Shown here: positions 55,306 through 64,000 of the stretch, piece by piece
Layout: every line of letters starts with the position of its first letter
Position numbering within the stretch: the stretch's first letter is position 1
Source: Lysobacter enzymogenes
Lineage (GTDB): Bacteria > Pseudomonadota > Gammaproteobacteria > Xanthomonadales > Xanthomonadaceae
Assembly: GCF_900106525.1 (NCBI RefSeq)
Contig: NZ_FNOG01000007.1
Span: 146,159-210,158 of the forward strand
DNA: 64,000 bases
Direction of reading: 5' to 3'
The notes under the pieces: model-generated
What the model saw: the letters and a program-made list of their open reading frames with translations, nothing else
Databases searched by the model: none
Told to the model about the DNA's origin: nothing
Translations under genes and position numbers: made by a program

Positions 55306-56697
55306 TTACGGCGAGAAATAGGTCTTGATGCTCGACCACACGCCATCGAGCTGCGAGTAGTAGTCCGGATCGCTCGGCGCGCTGCAGTACGAGGTGCCTC
55401 CGTACAGGCCGCCGCGCAACTGGTAGCCGCTGGTCGAGGAAATGGTGAACAGGCCCGAGCCCGACGAACCGCCTTCGGTGACGCCGGTGGTCCAGGCGAC
55501 CTTGGTCAGCGGCTTCTTGCCGTCGATCGTGCTGGACAGCGCGGTCACCGAGCCGAGCGAGTACTTCTTCAAGTCGCCGGACGGGTGGTGGATGCCTTCG
55601 ATCGCGGTGCCCTTGGTCGCAATCGCCGAGCTGTTCCAGCCCGCGTAGTAAGCGCCGCTGGGCGGAGCGGACTTGAGCTCGAGCAACAGCGTGTCGCGGG
55701 TCGCGTGGCTGTGCAGCAAGGTGGCGCCGCCGGTCAGGGTGACGGCCTTGTCGCTCAAGGTGTCGTTGTCGCAGCCGGTGGCGTCGTACAGCCAGTAGGT
55801 CTGCAGCGTGTTCGCGACCTTCTGGGTCGAAATGCAGTGCGCGGCCGACCAGAACAGCTGGCGTTTGGGCGAGTTCGAATTGTTGAGCAAGGTGCCCGAG
55901 CAATAACCGGTATAGCCGGTCTTCGGGGTGAACACCATGCGCGCCACGGACTTGCTGGCCGACAGGAACTCCGCGCTGGGCTTGACCCGGCAAACGATGT
56001 CCTTTTCGCAGTAATCGCTGCTGCCGATGTCGCCGACGCCCTTGGCGAAGGACGGCTGCGAGGCGGAAGGGTCGACCTGCAGGTGCGAGAACATCGGTGC
56101 GCTGAGCGTGTAGTCGCTGGGACGCGCCGATTTGGGCAGAACGATTTCGACGGTGATGGTGTCGCCCGAGATCACCGGCGACCAGCCCATGTCGTCGCCG
56201 GCGAAGGCGCTGCCGTTGTCGGCGAAGATGCGGCCGTCGGCGCCGGCGAAGCGCAGCGTCACCTTCGACGGGTCGGCATGCGCGCCCTTCGCCGAACCCA
56301 GGCGCAGGCCGGCGCGCAGCGCAGCGGCGGCGCTGGACGTCAGGGTGAAGCGCGCGCCCTGGGCGCCGCCGGGCAAGGGTTCCCAATCCAGTCCGCCCAG
56401 ATCGATGCGCGCACGCGCCACCTTGCGCGGAAAGCCGATTTCCAACGGCTGGCCGCGCTTGAAGCGGTCGTTCCTGCGCTTTTGCGCATCGGCCAGCGTG
56501 GCCGAGTCGGGCGACGCCAGATCGACCGCGCGCAGCGCGCGGCGCTTGGCGCCGGTGACGAAGCTGTCGCCGCCGAACGTCTTGGCGACCGGCTTGCCGG
56601 TCACCGGCGCGCCGCCCATTTCATCGGCTGCGGCGTTGCCGCCGAGCATCGAGATACCGCTGACCACCGCGATCAACAACACGTTCTTGACGGACAT
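55306..56697 (-). CDS. secreted lysyl-endopeptidase-like serine protease
   Basis: 463 aa. Signal peptide (~1-24), a pro-region of ~200 residues, and an S1-family domain from ~225 resembling Lysobacter lysyl endopeptidase. Catalytic residues are His287 (SAAHCI), Asp335 (TRDTLLLE) and Ser412 (GGSSGSG). YCSGTLLNN and the HHPSGDLKKYSLG segment match the family. Lys specificity is probable but not proved; the S1 determinant Asp was not traced. It lies upstream of the kexin-like subtilase on the same strand (247 nt). Confidence 0.9.
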   Translation of the reverse strand: MSVKNVLLIAVVSGISMLGGNAAADEMGGAPVTGKPVAKTFGGDSFVTGAKRRALRAVDLASPDSATLADAQKRRNDRFKRGQPLEIGFPRKVARARIDLGGLDWEPLPGGAQGARFTLTSSAAAALRAGLRLGSAKGAHADPSKVTLRFAGADGRIFADNGSAFAGDDMGWSPVISGDTITVEIVLPKSARPSDYTLSAPMFSHLQVDPSASQPSFAKGVGDIGSSDYCEKDIVCRVKPSAEFLSASKSVARMVFTPKTGYTGYCSGTLLNNSNSPKRQLFWSAAHCISTQKVANTLQTYWLYDATGCDNDTLSDKAVTLTGGATLLHSHATRDTLLLELKSAPPSGAYYAGWNSSAIATKGTAIEGIHHPSGDLKKYSLGSVTALSSTIDGKKPLTKVAWTTGVTEGGSSGSGLFTISSTSGYQLRGGLYGGTSYCSAPSDPDYYSQLDGVWSSIKTYFSP

Positions 56698-57017
56698 TTC
56701 CGAACTCCTCGGATGGGGCCGGACACCGCGCCGGCCGATGTTTTCCCCGACATCGCGCGGGGGCGGTTCGCGCCTGCGAGGGCCTCATGCCGAGGGCCGC
56801 AACGACGACGACAACGGCAGTGTTGTCGAGCCGATCAGAGTCCGAGGCGTCGTGGAGTTAACATTTCGCGCGAAAAATGAGAGTGCTGCCACGGATCAAA
56901 AATGTGATAGTTGGATAGGTGCAACAACGAATTCGCGTGAAAACTCCCTACCTTTTCGCTGATTTCGCGTTGAGGTCGGGGCGCGGTCGAAGCGCAGGTC
57001 GGGCATGGGAGCAAGGC
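56698..57017. other. 320-nt divergent region with an AT-richer patch
   Basis: Promoters for the lysyl-endopeptidase-like gene and the membrane-protein gene must be here. A patch near 56855-56940 (AAAATGAGAGTG, CAAAAATGTGATAG) is AT-richer than the flanks. Confidence 0.35.
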
Positions 57018-57449
57018 ATGGGCAGTGAAGCGGCGGGCGATAATCCGCGTCCGGCTTGGTTGATAGCGGGTTTCCTGGCGGCGCCGCTCGCGCCCGCTTT
57101 CGTGCTGGCGGCGCGCAGCCCCGGCCTCGGCGTCGAGCCCGGGGACATGGCGTCTTTGCTTCCGATCGCCGCGCTGTTGTACCTGCCGAGTTTGTTTTCG
57201 GTCGCCCTGATCGGCGGCTTGGCGCTGACGGTTCTGCATCGCCTGAAACGCGTGCGATGGTGGTCCGGGCTGCTTGCCGGGTTCGTCGGCGCGGCGCTGC
57301 TGAGCTACCTGTTCACCGGGTTCCGAGGGCTTGAAGCGCAGTGGTTCATGGCCGATTTGACCGGCGCGCTCGTATGGGCCGCTTGCGGTGCTGCGGCCGG
57401 ATTGATCGTCTGGCTGGGGTGGCGGTTGAGCGGCATCGAAAAGAGCTGA
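57018..57449 (+). CDS. small hypothetical membrane protein
   Basis: 143 aa, not recognised. Four hydrophobic segments: AWLIAGFLAAPLAPAFVLAA, MASLLPIAALLYLPSLFSVALIGGLAL, WWSGLLAGFVGAALLSYLF and TGALVWAACGAAAGLIVWLGW. GGGAGCAAGG precedes the ATG at 57018. No neighbour suggests a role. Confidence 0.62.
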   Translation: MGSEAAGDNPRPAWLIAGFLAAPLAPAFVLAARSPGLGVEPGDMASLLPIAALLYLPSLFSVALIGGLALTVLHRLKRVRWWSGLLAGFVGAALLSYLFTGFRGLEAQWFMADLTGALVWAACGAAAGLIVWLGWRLSGIEKS

Positions 57450-57621
57450 GTGCGGGGGCTCGAACCGCTCGTGTCTCGCGAACAGCCGCTTTCATGAGGT
57501 GTGCGGCGGCGCCGTCTTGAGGCCGCATGAACGTCGATGCAACCGTCCAGACGGGCCGAACTCGCTTCGCGGTTCGACTCGTTTCGGACTTCCGCCGATG
57601 TCCGTTTGCGCTTGTGGGCGA

Positions 57622-58041
57622 TCAGCCCTGCCTGACGATCTTCTTTTGCCCAATCGCACCGCTCTTGCTGGCGGTGGGTCTTGCCAGGCCGGGAATCAGG
57701 AAGTCGGTGACGCTGCGGCCATGCTTGGTCTTCTGGGCCAGCCATCGCGGCATCCGCCCGCGGCCCGACCAGGTGTTGCGCTTGTTGTCCGGATCTCGGT
57801 ACTTCGGGGCGACCTTGCCCAGCTTGCGTCGCGAGCTGCGCTTCTTGCCGGAAACCTCGACTGCCGCCTGATCGCCATAAAGCTCCTCGATCGTGTAGCC
57901 GTGCTGAGCGGCGAGCGCGATGACCGCTTTGCGCACCACGGCGGCGGGGCGGCGGCTGGATATCAGCTGTTTTCGCTGCTCCGCGGCGGTCAGAAGGGAG
58001 GTGAGTTCGCGCAGGTTGAGCTTTTCGACATCGATATTCAT
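57622..58041 (-). CDS. H-NS/XrvA-family nucleoid protein
   Basis: 139 aa. The coiled-coil oligomerisation helix (MNIDVEKLNLRELTSLLTAAEQRKQLI) is followed by a linker and a C-terminal DNA-binding domain with the TWSGRGRMPRW motif (residues ~90-100), the AT-hook-like core of H-NS-type proteins. In Xanthomonas XrvA influences virulence genes. Such a protein may silence the AT-richer island here. The start at 58041 is typical. Confidence 0.88.
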   Translation of the reverse strand: MNIDVEKLNLRELTSLLTAAEQRKQLISSRRPAAVVRKAVIALAAQHGYTIEELYGDQAAVEVSGKKRSSRRKLGKVAPKYRDPDNKRNTWSGRGRMPRWLAQKTKHGRSVTDFLIPGLARPTASKSGAIGQKKIVRQG

Positions 58042-58236
58042 GCCGCCAAGGGTCCGGTCCTGCCTAGCGGCCTGTCAAGCAAAGCCGCCGCTGGCCCGTG
58101 CGGCCGGGATTCGGACGCCGACGGTCGCCACTGTCCGGATGGGGCGAAAACCGGCCGGGTTCCGGCCGTGTGCGAGGGTTTCCAGGGGCGCCGCGCCGCC
58201 GGCGTGGCTCGATGCAGTCGCCCGGACCTAGGGGCG

Positions 58237-58638
58237 CTATCGGCGCTCGAGGCCCTCGTACTCCCAGAAGAATTTCGCGCGCAGGCAATCCAGCGATTCG
58301 GCCCAGGTCGCTCGCTCGCAGCTGGCCACCCGCTGCGACAGCAAGTCGCGCAGCGACGGCCAATGGTAGCGATCCAGCACCAGCATCGCGTCGATGCCGA
58401 GGCCGTTCCTGCGCTCGCTCATCGAGTCGTAGGCCCGCAGCGCACGGCCCCGATGATGGGCGGCCACTCCCTCCGGCGTCGCCACCAACAACTGGAAGAC
58501 GTGCGCGCCGGACACGCCCGCTTCGCCGATCTCCAGCTCGAACACCAGATAGACCTCTTCGGGCGCAGCGGAGCGCCACGAACCCGGGTCGTCGATATCG
58601 AGAGATCTGAGATCGACGATTTCCAGTCGTATGCTCAT
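58237..58638 (-). CDS. Imm8-like immunity protein
   Basis: 133 aa. The first strand and loop (LEIVDLRSLDIDDPGSWRSAAPEEVYLVFELEIGEAGVSGAHVFQLLVATPEGV) resemble the Imm8 immunity domain, which neutralises a polymorphic toxin. The rest is alpha-helical and less similar. No toxin gene is visible within several kilobases, so it may be an orphan. Start 58638 overlaps no gene; the AraC gene ends 5 nt upstream. Confidence 0.68.
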   Translation of the reverse strand: MSIRLEIVDLRSLDIDDPGSWRSAAPEEVYLVFELEIGEAGVSGAHVFQLLVATPEGVAAHHRGRALRAYDSMSERRNGLGIDAMLVLDRYHWPSLRDLLSQRVASCERATWAESLDCLRAKFFWEYEGLERR

Positions 58639-58643
58639 CGCGA

Positions 58644-59540
58644 TCAATCCCCAAGACGCAAGCGCCGCGCATCCTGCGCCGGCGGCAAGCCGAAGATGCG
58701 CGAGTAGTCGCGGCTGAATTGCGAAGGGCTGTCGTAGCCGACGTTGTAGCCGGCGGTGGCGGCGTCGAGCCCGTCGCTGACCATCAGGCGGCGCGATTCC
58801 TGCATTCTCAGTTGCGTGCGGAACTCCAGCGGGCTCATCGCGGTGACGGCTTTGAAGTGTTCGTGGAAGCTCGAGCGGCTCATGCCGGCGATGCGGGCGA
58901 CTTCGTCGATGCGGCAGACCTGGGTGAAGTTCGAGCGGATCCAGAGGATCGCGCGCGCGATCTGGCCTTGGCGGCTGTCGGCCTGGGTCATCGCGCGGAT
59001 CACCGCGCCGCAGGGGCCGGCCAGCAGGCGATAGAGGATTTCGCGCATCGCCAGCGGGGCCAGGGCCGCGGCGTCGTCCGGCGTATCGAGCAGCGACACC
59101 AGCCGGGTCGCGGCGTCGAGCAGCGGCGGCGTCATCTGCGCCAGGGTGAGGCCGGGCGCGGCGATGTTGCCGGTGTCGGGTTGGGGGAATTTCAGCGCCA
59201 GTTCCGCGAGCGTGGACGGGTCGAGGTCGAGCTGCAGGCTCAGGTACGGATGCGCGCGCGAGGCTTCGATCACCGAGCCCATGACCGGCAGGCCGACCGA
59301 AGCGACCAGATAATGCGCGGGGTCGTAATGGAACACGCTTTCGCCCAAGGTCGCGCGTTTGCGCCCCTGCGCGACGAAGCACACGGTCGGCTCGTAGATG
59401 ACCGGCATCGGCAGGGTCGGGGTGGAGCATCGGATCAGCTTCACCCCGGCGATGGCGCTGGCGAAGCTGCCGTCGTGCGGGGCATGCCGCGCCAGCGCGT
59501 CGCGGAACGGCCCGATGTCGGCGATGTCGGAACGGGCCAT
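58644..59540 (-). CDS. AraC-family transcriptional regulator
   Basis: 298 aa. The N-terminal ~150 residues are the AraC_N-type ligand domain (TPTLPMPVIYEPTVCFVAQGRKRATLGESVFHYDPAHYLVASV). The C-terminal DNA-binding domain has RIDEVARIAGMSRSSFHEHFKAVTAMSPLEF and YNVGYDSPSQFSRDYSRIFGLPP. It is divergent from the aldo/keto reductase gene (199 nt apart), which it probably regulates. The Imm8-like gene follows closely on the same strand. Confidence 0.9.
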   Translation of the reverse strand: MARSDIADIGPFRDALARHAPHDGSFASAIAGVKLIRCSTPTLPMPVIYEPTVCFVAQGRKRATLGESVFHYDPAHYLVASVGLPVMGSVIEASRAHPYLSLQLDLDPSTLAELALKFPQPDTGNIAAPGLTLAQMTPPLLDAATRLVSLLDTPDDAAALAPLAMREILYRLLAGPCGAVIRAMTQADSRQGQIARAILWIRSNFTQVCRIDEVARIAGMSRSSFHEHFKAVTAMSPLEFRTQLRMQESRRLMVSDGLDAATAGYNVGYDSPSQFSRDYSRIFGLPPAQDARRLRLGD

Positions 59541-59739
59541 GCGCGCGGCTCCAGGGGCGGGCCGCCATCATCCGGCACTGCCGGACGATCGTGCAAGGAT
59601 CGCGGAAAAGCCGGCTACCGACGCCGCGACCGCCCTGCGAACAATGCACGCAGGCAAAGGACGACCTTCGCCGCTGCCGGCAACCGCGCAGGCCACGCCC
59701 ACGGCGCGCACGGCACCCCCATCACTTCGGAAGGCGATC

Positions 59740-60810
59740 ATGACCATTCCCGCTTCGCTCGATCATTACCGCTTGCTCGGCCGCTCCGGCCTGCGCGTTT
59801 CGCCGCTGTCGCTGGGCACCATGACCTTCGGCTCCGAGTGGGGCTGGGGCGCGGATGCCGCCGAGGCGAAGCGGATCTTCGACGCGTACCTCGACCGCGG
59901 CGGCAACTTCGTCGACACCTCGGTCAACTACACCGACGGCGCGTCCGAGCGGATTCTCGGCGAGTTGATCAAGGACAAGCGCGAGCGCATCGTGCTGGCG
60001 ACCAAGTTCACCATGGCGCGCGATCCGGCGAACATCAATTCCGGCGGCAACCACCGCTACAACCTGGTGCGCTCGGTGGAAACCAGTCTGCGCCAGCTCG
60101 ATACCGACCGCATCGACCTGATGTACGTGCACGCCTGGGACTTCACCACGCGCCCGGACGAGGTGATGCGCGCGCTCGACGATCTGGTCCGCGCCGGCAA
60201 GATCTCTTACCTGGGCATCTGCAACACGCCGGCCTGGCGCGTGGCCGAACTGCAGACGCTCGCCGACCTGCGCGGCTGGTCGCCGCTGATCGCGCTGCAG
60301 ATCGAATACAGCCTGGTCGAACGCAGCGTCGAGCACGAACTGCTGCCGATGGCGCAGGCGCTGGGCCTGGGCGTGCTGCCGTGGTCGCCGCTGGGCGGCG
60401 GCATCCTGACCGGCAAGTACCGGCGCTCCGATCTTTCCGACGACAACGCGGCCGATATCGCCAGCGACCGCAAAGGCGTGATCGCGTCGATCGGCCATCT
60501 CAACCAGCGCTCGCTCGACATCGCCGATGTCGTGGGTTCGGTCGCCGACGAACTCGGCGTGTCGCGTTCGCAGGTCGCCATCGCCTGGACGCTCGCGCAC
60601 CCGGCCGTGGTCTCGCCGATCATCGGCGCGCGCACGCTGAGCCAGGCCGAAGACAACCTCGGCGCGCTCGGCGTGCGCTTGAGCGCGCAGCAGATCGAGC
60701 GCTTGAACCAGGCCAGCGTGCCGCAGCCGATCTTTCCGGAACGCTTCATCGGCCGGCCGATGGCGCAGCAGTTGATTTTCGGCAAGTCGGTGCTGGCGCC
60801 GCGCGGATGA
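59740..60810 (+). CDS. aldo/keto reductase
   Basis: 356 aa, NAD(P)H-dependent TIM-barrel enzyme. The family signatures are FVDTSVNYTDGASERILGE (with catalytic Tyr), IDLMYVHAWD (with His), ISYLGICNTPAWRVAE and SPIIGARTLSQAEDNLGAL near the cofactor site. The substrate is unknown. The divergent AraC regulator is a common partner. The start at 59740 gives MTIPASLDHYRLLGRSGLRVSPLSLGTM, the usual N-terminus. Confidence 0.93.
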   Translation: MTIPASLDHYRLLGRSGLRVSPLSLGTMTFGSEWGWGADAAEAKRIFDAYLDRGGNFVDTSVNYTDGASERILGELIKDKRERIVLATKFTMARDPANINSGGNHRYNLVRSVETSLRQLDTDRIDLMYVHAWDFTTRPDEVMRALDDLVRAGKISYLGICNTPAWRVAELQTLADLRGWSPLIALQIEYSLVERSVEHELLPMAQALGLGVLPWSPLGGGILTGKYRRSDLSDDNAADIASDRKGVIASIGHLNQRSLDIADVVGSVADELGVSRSQVAIAWTLAHPAVVSPIIGARTLSQAEDNLGALGVRLSAQQIERLNQASVPQPIFPERFIGRPMAQQLIFGKSVLAPRG

Positions 60811-61141
60811 GGCGAGGGCGCCGCTTGCGGTAATCGCTGCAGTGGCGGCCTGCGCGATGAGCGGGCGGATCGCTTTCGCTGCCTGCACTTGGTCGGCGGA
60901 CACGAGCCCTTCGTGATCGTCTCCGCGGTTTCGCATCGCGCGCCGCGATGTGTTGCGGCGCAGCTTGTCCGGGCGTCGTCGCGCGCGACAGGCTGTCGTC
61001 GCCAGGAAGGCTGGTGCCACGAAAAGGAGGCCAGGAGTTCGACGGCGTCGCCTCGCCGTCTTCGCTGTTCCCTTGCCGTCGCCATCGCTGCAGTTTCCAG
61101 AGCGTGGCGGCGGTCGGCCTATCCAAAAGGAGCTTGGCATC
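60811..61141. other. 331-nt gene-free stretch
   Basis: Nothing recognisable; it carries the leader of the small secreted gene at 61142. Confidence 0.35.
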
Positions 61142-61363
61142 ATGAAGATTCAACATCGATCGAACCGCTTGAGCCTGATCGCGGTCGCCGCTTTCGGCTT
61201 CGCCGCATCGCTGTCGGCGTTCGCCACCGAACCCAGTTGCGAGAACTGCCGGCTCGCCTACGTCGACTGCCTGAACTTCGCACCGCCTCTGGGTTACGAG
61301 CGGTGCAACTACGAGTACGTGCAGTGCTCGGTGCATCTGGATTGCCCGATCTCGAATCTCTGA
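61142..61363 (+). CDS. small secreted Cys-rich peptide
   Basis: 73 aa. A signal peptide (~1-28, ending SAFA) leaves a ~45-residue mature peptide with six cysteines (CENC, YVDCL, RCNYEYVQC, LDCP), probably three disulfides. GGAG lies 8 nt upstream. Not recognised. It could be a bacteriocin-like or structural peptide, but there is no modification or export gene nearby. Confidence 0.62.
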   Translation: MKIQHRSNRLSLIAVAAFGFAASLSAFATEPSCENCRLAYVDCLNFAPPLGYERCNYEYVQCSVHLDCPISNL

Positions 61364-61625
61364 ATCGCGTCGGACCTCGCGGCGGCGGACGATTCCGCCG
61401 CCGCGAAACGCGAGCACGCTGCGCCGTTTCTTTTCGCAGGCGCCTGTGTTCGAACGAACGGGCGGCGCCCATGCGCGCCGAGTCGCAATTTGCTTCCTTA
61501 GCCTCCCCGAAAGTGCGGGCGACGCTGTTAAGCGCCACTAGGATTGCCCGGCAGCAGCACGTCCCCGGCGATCCGCGCAACAGTGCGCAGCCGCCCCATC
61601 CGTTCGAACTCTCGGGAGAATTCCA

Positions 61626-61967
61626 ATGTCGAAAGCCAACTCCGCGATCGCGCTCGCCACGCTCGGCCTGGCCTTGTTCGCCTGCTCCACCGCGGCCAAC
61701 GCGACGCTGGTGCAGACCATCCGCACCGTCGCCTTCAACTACCCCGGCGGCAGCCAGCAGCAGTACAGCGCGATGTGCGATCCCGGCGAGAAGGTGAGCG
61801 GCGGCGGTTATCAGATCAATTCGGGCTACAGCATCTTCATCTTCGCCAACGCGCCGGTGGTGGCGCCGAACGGCACCCACGGCTGGACCCTGCGCTTCAC
61901 CGGCATTCCTTCGGGCTCGCCGACCATCGGCGGCACGGTTTACGCGATCTGCCTCAAGGAGCAGTGA
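61626..61967 (+). CDS. small exported protein, unknown
   Basis: 113 aa with a signal peptide (~1-26, ending AANA). The mature part is short, Gly/Tyr-rich and beta-like (FNYPGGSQQQYSAMCDPGEKVSGGGYQINSGYS), with two cysteines. GGGAGAATTCC precedes the ATG. Not recognised. Confidence 0.65.
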   Translation: MSKANSAIALATLGLALFACSTAANATLVQTIRTVAFNYPGGSQQQYSAMCDPGEKVSGGGYQINSGYSIFIFANAPVVAPNGTHGWTLRFTGIPSGSPTIGGTVYAICLKEQ

Positions 61968-62129
61968 TCGAAGCCCTCGCCGGCGAACTTCGCCGACAAG
62001 GCATCGCTGGTGGAGGGCCGAGGCAAGGGCGCGTCCGCGCGCCCTTGCCGGTACGACGGAAACCGCCCGCGCGATTTTCCAGCGACTGTCCTCTTCGAAG
62101 GACGGACCGGCAATATCGAGCTGGAGTGC

Positions 62130-62486
62130 TTACTGCGGACTTGCGGCGGCCGTCGCATCGTCGGATGCGTGCCCAGCCTCGGGTGCGACCGTCTCGCCGC
62201 TGACCGGCGTCGGCCGCAGCCCCGGCGAAGCGACGAAATCGAGTTCGATCGCCAGCCCGTAGCGGTCGAGCACGGCCGCGGGGATATCGACGACGCCGGT
62301 GCCGTACCAGCGGAAGTGCACCAGCAATTCGCCGTGCGCGCATTGCAGCGTCTGCAGCGACTCGATGTGGGGAATCGAACCCAGCGCGGCGAGCGCCAGT
62401 TCGTTGAGCGGGATCGGTTCCAGCGCCGTGCTCGGCGAGCGGCGGATCTTGGCGAGGATGTAGGTGGTCGAGGACAGCGGCGGCAT
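62130..62486 (-). CDS. hypothetical protein
   Basis: 118 aa, not recognised. The middle (LALAALGSIPHIESLQTLQCAHGELLVHFRWYGTGVVDIPAAVLDRYGLAIELDF) looks globular. A start 12 codons upstream is possible and is less likely because it lacks a site. It lies between the small exported gene and the second AraC regulator. Confidence 0.5.
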   Translation of the reverse strand: MPPLSSTTYILAKIRRSPSTALEPIPLNELALAALGSIPHIESLQTLQCAHGELLVHFRWYGTGVVDIPAAVLDRYGLAIELDFVASPGLRPTPVSGETVAPEAGHASDDATAAASPQ

Positions 62487-62709
62487 GGAGCCATCGCAGC
62501 AGTTCGCTGCCGGCGTGACCACCGGCGCGACGCGATTGTGCTTACGGCCTCAAGCATCCGCACGTCCGGGCCGACGGCGCGCACGGGTGGCGCGTGCGCC
62601 GCGGCCGGATTCGGTGTAGACGAACGCCGACGCTGCGCGGCCCGCGGCCGCGCCGCACCCGAGGTATTCTGCGCCGCAACGATTCTCCGCCGTGTCCCGT
62701 CTCGCCACC

Positions 62710-63762
62710 ATGATCGCTCCCTACCTGCTGTTCTTCTTCGCTGGCATAGGCGCGTTCAACGGCTGGGTTCTGGCCGCCTGGCTGTTGTTGCGGCGGCCGG
62801 GCACGCCGGCGCAGCGCTGGTTGGCGGCGCTGGTGCTGGTGGTCAGCCTGCGCACCGGGAAATCGGTGCTGTTTTATTTCTACCCGCAGATCTCCAAGTC
62901 GATCCTGCAGGTGGGCCTGACCGCTTGCTTCCTGATCGGCCCCTGCCTGCTGGGCTTCGTGCGCGCCTGGGCCGACCCCGCGGGCGAGCGCACGCGCAAG
63001 GACTGGATCTACGCCGCGGCGTTGCTGGCCGCGGCGACGGTGTTCGGCTTGGCCTATCCCTACGCGAGCTATCCGCAGTGGTGGAGCGCGGCGCCGGCCT
63101 GGCGGGTGGTGACCTATAGCTGGCTGGCCTGTCTGCTGGCGGCCGGCGCGGTGGGTCTGGGCGCGTTCCGCCGCGCGCAGCCGCCCGCCGCCGACGGGTT
63201 GACCCGCGGCCATGCTGCCGCGGTCGTGATCGGCACCGCGGTTGTCTGGCTGGCCTATTTCACCGCGGGGTTCACCTCGTACATCGTCGGGGCGCTGTCG
63301 TTCTCGCTGGTGCTGTACCTGAGCGTGGTCGTGGCGCTGGCGCGGCGCAAGGCCGGCGTCGCCGCGGCGGCGGCCGAGCCTTACCAAGACCGCAAGATCA
63401 CTCCCGACGAAGCGCAAGCGGCATTGCAGTCGCTGCACCGGCTGATGGCGGCCGAGGCGCTGTACACCGATGCGCGCCTGAGCCTGGGCAAAGTCGCGCG
63501 CCGGCTCAACATGCCGCCGGCGCGGTTGTCGCAGTTGTTGAACGACAACCACAAGACCGCGTTCAAGCCCTACCTGATGCAACTGCGGGTCGACGCCGCC
63601 AAGCAGCGGCTGCGCGCGCCAGGCCAGGTGATGATGGAGCAGGTGGCCGAGGCGTCGGGCTTCCTGTCGATGTCGAGCTTCTACAGCAGCTTCAAGAAGC
63701 TGGAAGGCACCACGCCCGCGGCCTGGCGGCAGGCCCAGCTGCGCACCGCAGCGGACTCCTGA
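62710..63762 (+). CDS. membrane-anchored AraC-family regulator (second)
   Basis: 350 aa. About seven hydrophobic helices fill the N-terminal ~220 residues (LLFFFAGIGAFNGWVLAAWLLL, AAAVVIGTAVVWLAYFTAGF). The C-terminal AraC domain has LSLGKVARRLNMPPARLSQLLNDNHKTAF and MEQVAEASGFLSMSSFYSSFKKLEGTTPAAWR. Same architecture as the 40168 gene. A GTG 18 nt upstream is in frame; the ATG at 62710 was chosen because the helix starts there. It lies upstream of an exported protein gene, probably its target. Confidence 0.85.
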   Translation: MIAPYLLFFFAGIGAFNGWVLAAWLLLRRPGTPAQRWLAALVLVVSLRTGKSVLFYFYPQISKSILQVGLTACFLIGPCLLGFVRAWADPAGERTRKDWIYAAALLAAATVFGLAYPYASYPQWWSAAPAWRVVTYSWLACLLAAGAVGLGAFRRAQPPAADGLTRGHAAAVVIGTAVVWLAYFTAGFTSYIVGALSFSLVLYLSVVVALARRKAGVAAAAAEPYQDRKITPDEAQAALQSLHRLMAAEALYTDARLSLGKVARRLNMPPARLSQLLNDNHKTAFKPYLMQLRVDAAKQRLRAPGQVMMEQVAEASGFLSMSSFYSSFKKLEGTTPAAWRQAQLRTAADS

Positions 63763-63853
63763 AACGGGTTCCGGGACTCCGCGAACGCGTGGCAAGACGC
63801 TGATCCTGAAGCGGTTTGCGCACAGTGGGCGGATCCAACCCACGGAGCCTTCG

Positions 63854-64000
63854 ATGCCGCCATTCTCGCCCCAGCGCGCAGCGCGTTTCCCCTTCGCCCC
63901 CTGGTTCCAGCGCTGCGCGTTCGGCGTCGCGCTGGCCTGCGTTCCCGGCGTCTCCGCCTGGGCGCAGGCGGCCGCCGATACGGCGACCGCGGCGGAACCG
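63854..64000 (+). CDS. exported protein, 5' end only (window edge)
   Basis: The first 49 residues only. A signal peptide-like stretch runs RCAFGVALACVPGVSAWAQA. CACGGAGCC precedes the ATG. A TonB-dependent receptor is plausible because such genes often follow membrane AraC regulators, but nothing in the visible part proves it. Confidence 0.5.
   Translation, partial: MPPFSPQRAARFPFAPWFQRCAFGVALACVPGVSAWAQAAADTATAAEP

Overview
The window is GC-rich proteobacterial chromosome. Its gene order (topA, smg, dprA, a LysM gene, def, fmt, rsmB) and its protein relatives point to the Xanthomonadaceae. A chitinase, several secreted proteases (one resembling Lysobacter lysyl endopeptidase), a LecB-like lectin and an XrvA/H-NS-type protein make Lysobacter the best guess. 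The genus is inferred from gene content and was not tested by a database search.

Layout. 0.3-12.6 kb is core information processing: topA, two GYF_2-domain membrane proteins, smg, dprA, a LysM protein, and the def / fmt / rsmB run. 13.0-21.6 kb is envelope biogenesis: an ArnT-like transferase, an O-antigen ligase-like protein, a GT2 glycosyltransferase without a normal start codon, a CDP-glycerol transferase-like protein, two PH-domain membrane proteins and an LpxL-type acyltransferase. dtd and rpoD follow (21.7-24.1 kb). 25.5-32.7 kb is a coherent mannose/mannoside locus: a LacI regulator, an MFS sugar permease, a PfkB sugar kinase and a mannose isomerase/epimerase-like enzyme form one overlapping minus-strand operon, divergent from a secreted GH92 alpha-mannosidase. 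Two matching 16-bp operators lie between them. The inferred route is mannoside to mannose to fructose to fructose-6-phosphate. An alginate-lyase-family protein follows.

34.3-40.1 kb looks like a decayed integrative island. A tRNA-Ile2(CAU) gene abuts a frameshifted tyrosine recombinase, followed by a DUF3011 protein and four small AT-richer genes of unknown function separated by sizeable gaps. 40.2-42.6 kb has an AraC-type membrane regulator, a methyltransferase and an SRPBCC protein, with a perfect 20-bp palindrome upstream of the methyltransferase.

42.6-56.7 kb is a secretome region: a small lipoprotein, a trypsin/V8-like protease, a LecB-like lectin, a one-heme lipoprotein, a serine-hydrolase lipoprotein, a GH18 chitinase, a kexin-like subtilase with a small secreted partner gene, and a lysyl-endopeptidase-like protease. 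A 1.7-kb stretch without convincing genes sits inside it.

57.0-64.0 kb holds a small membrane protein, an H-NS/XrvA-type protein, an Imm8-like protein, an AraC regulator divergent from an aldo/keto reductase, two small secreted proteins, a second membrane-anchored AraC regulator, and the 5' end of an exported protein cut by the window edge. No rRNA, CRISPR array or intact insertion sequence was seen.
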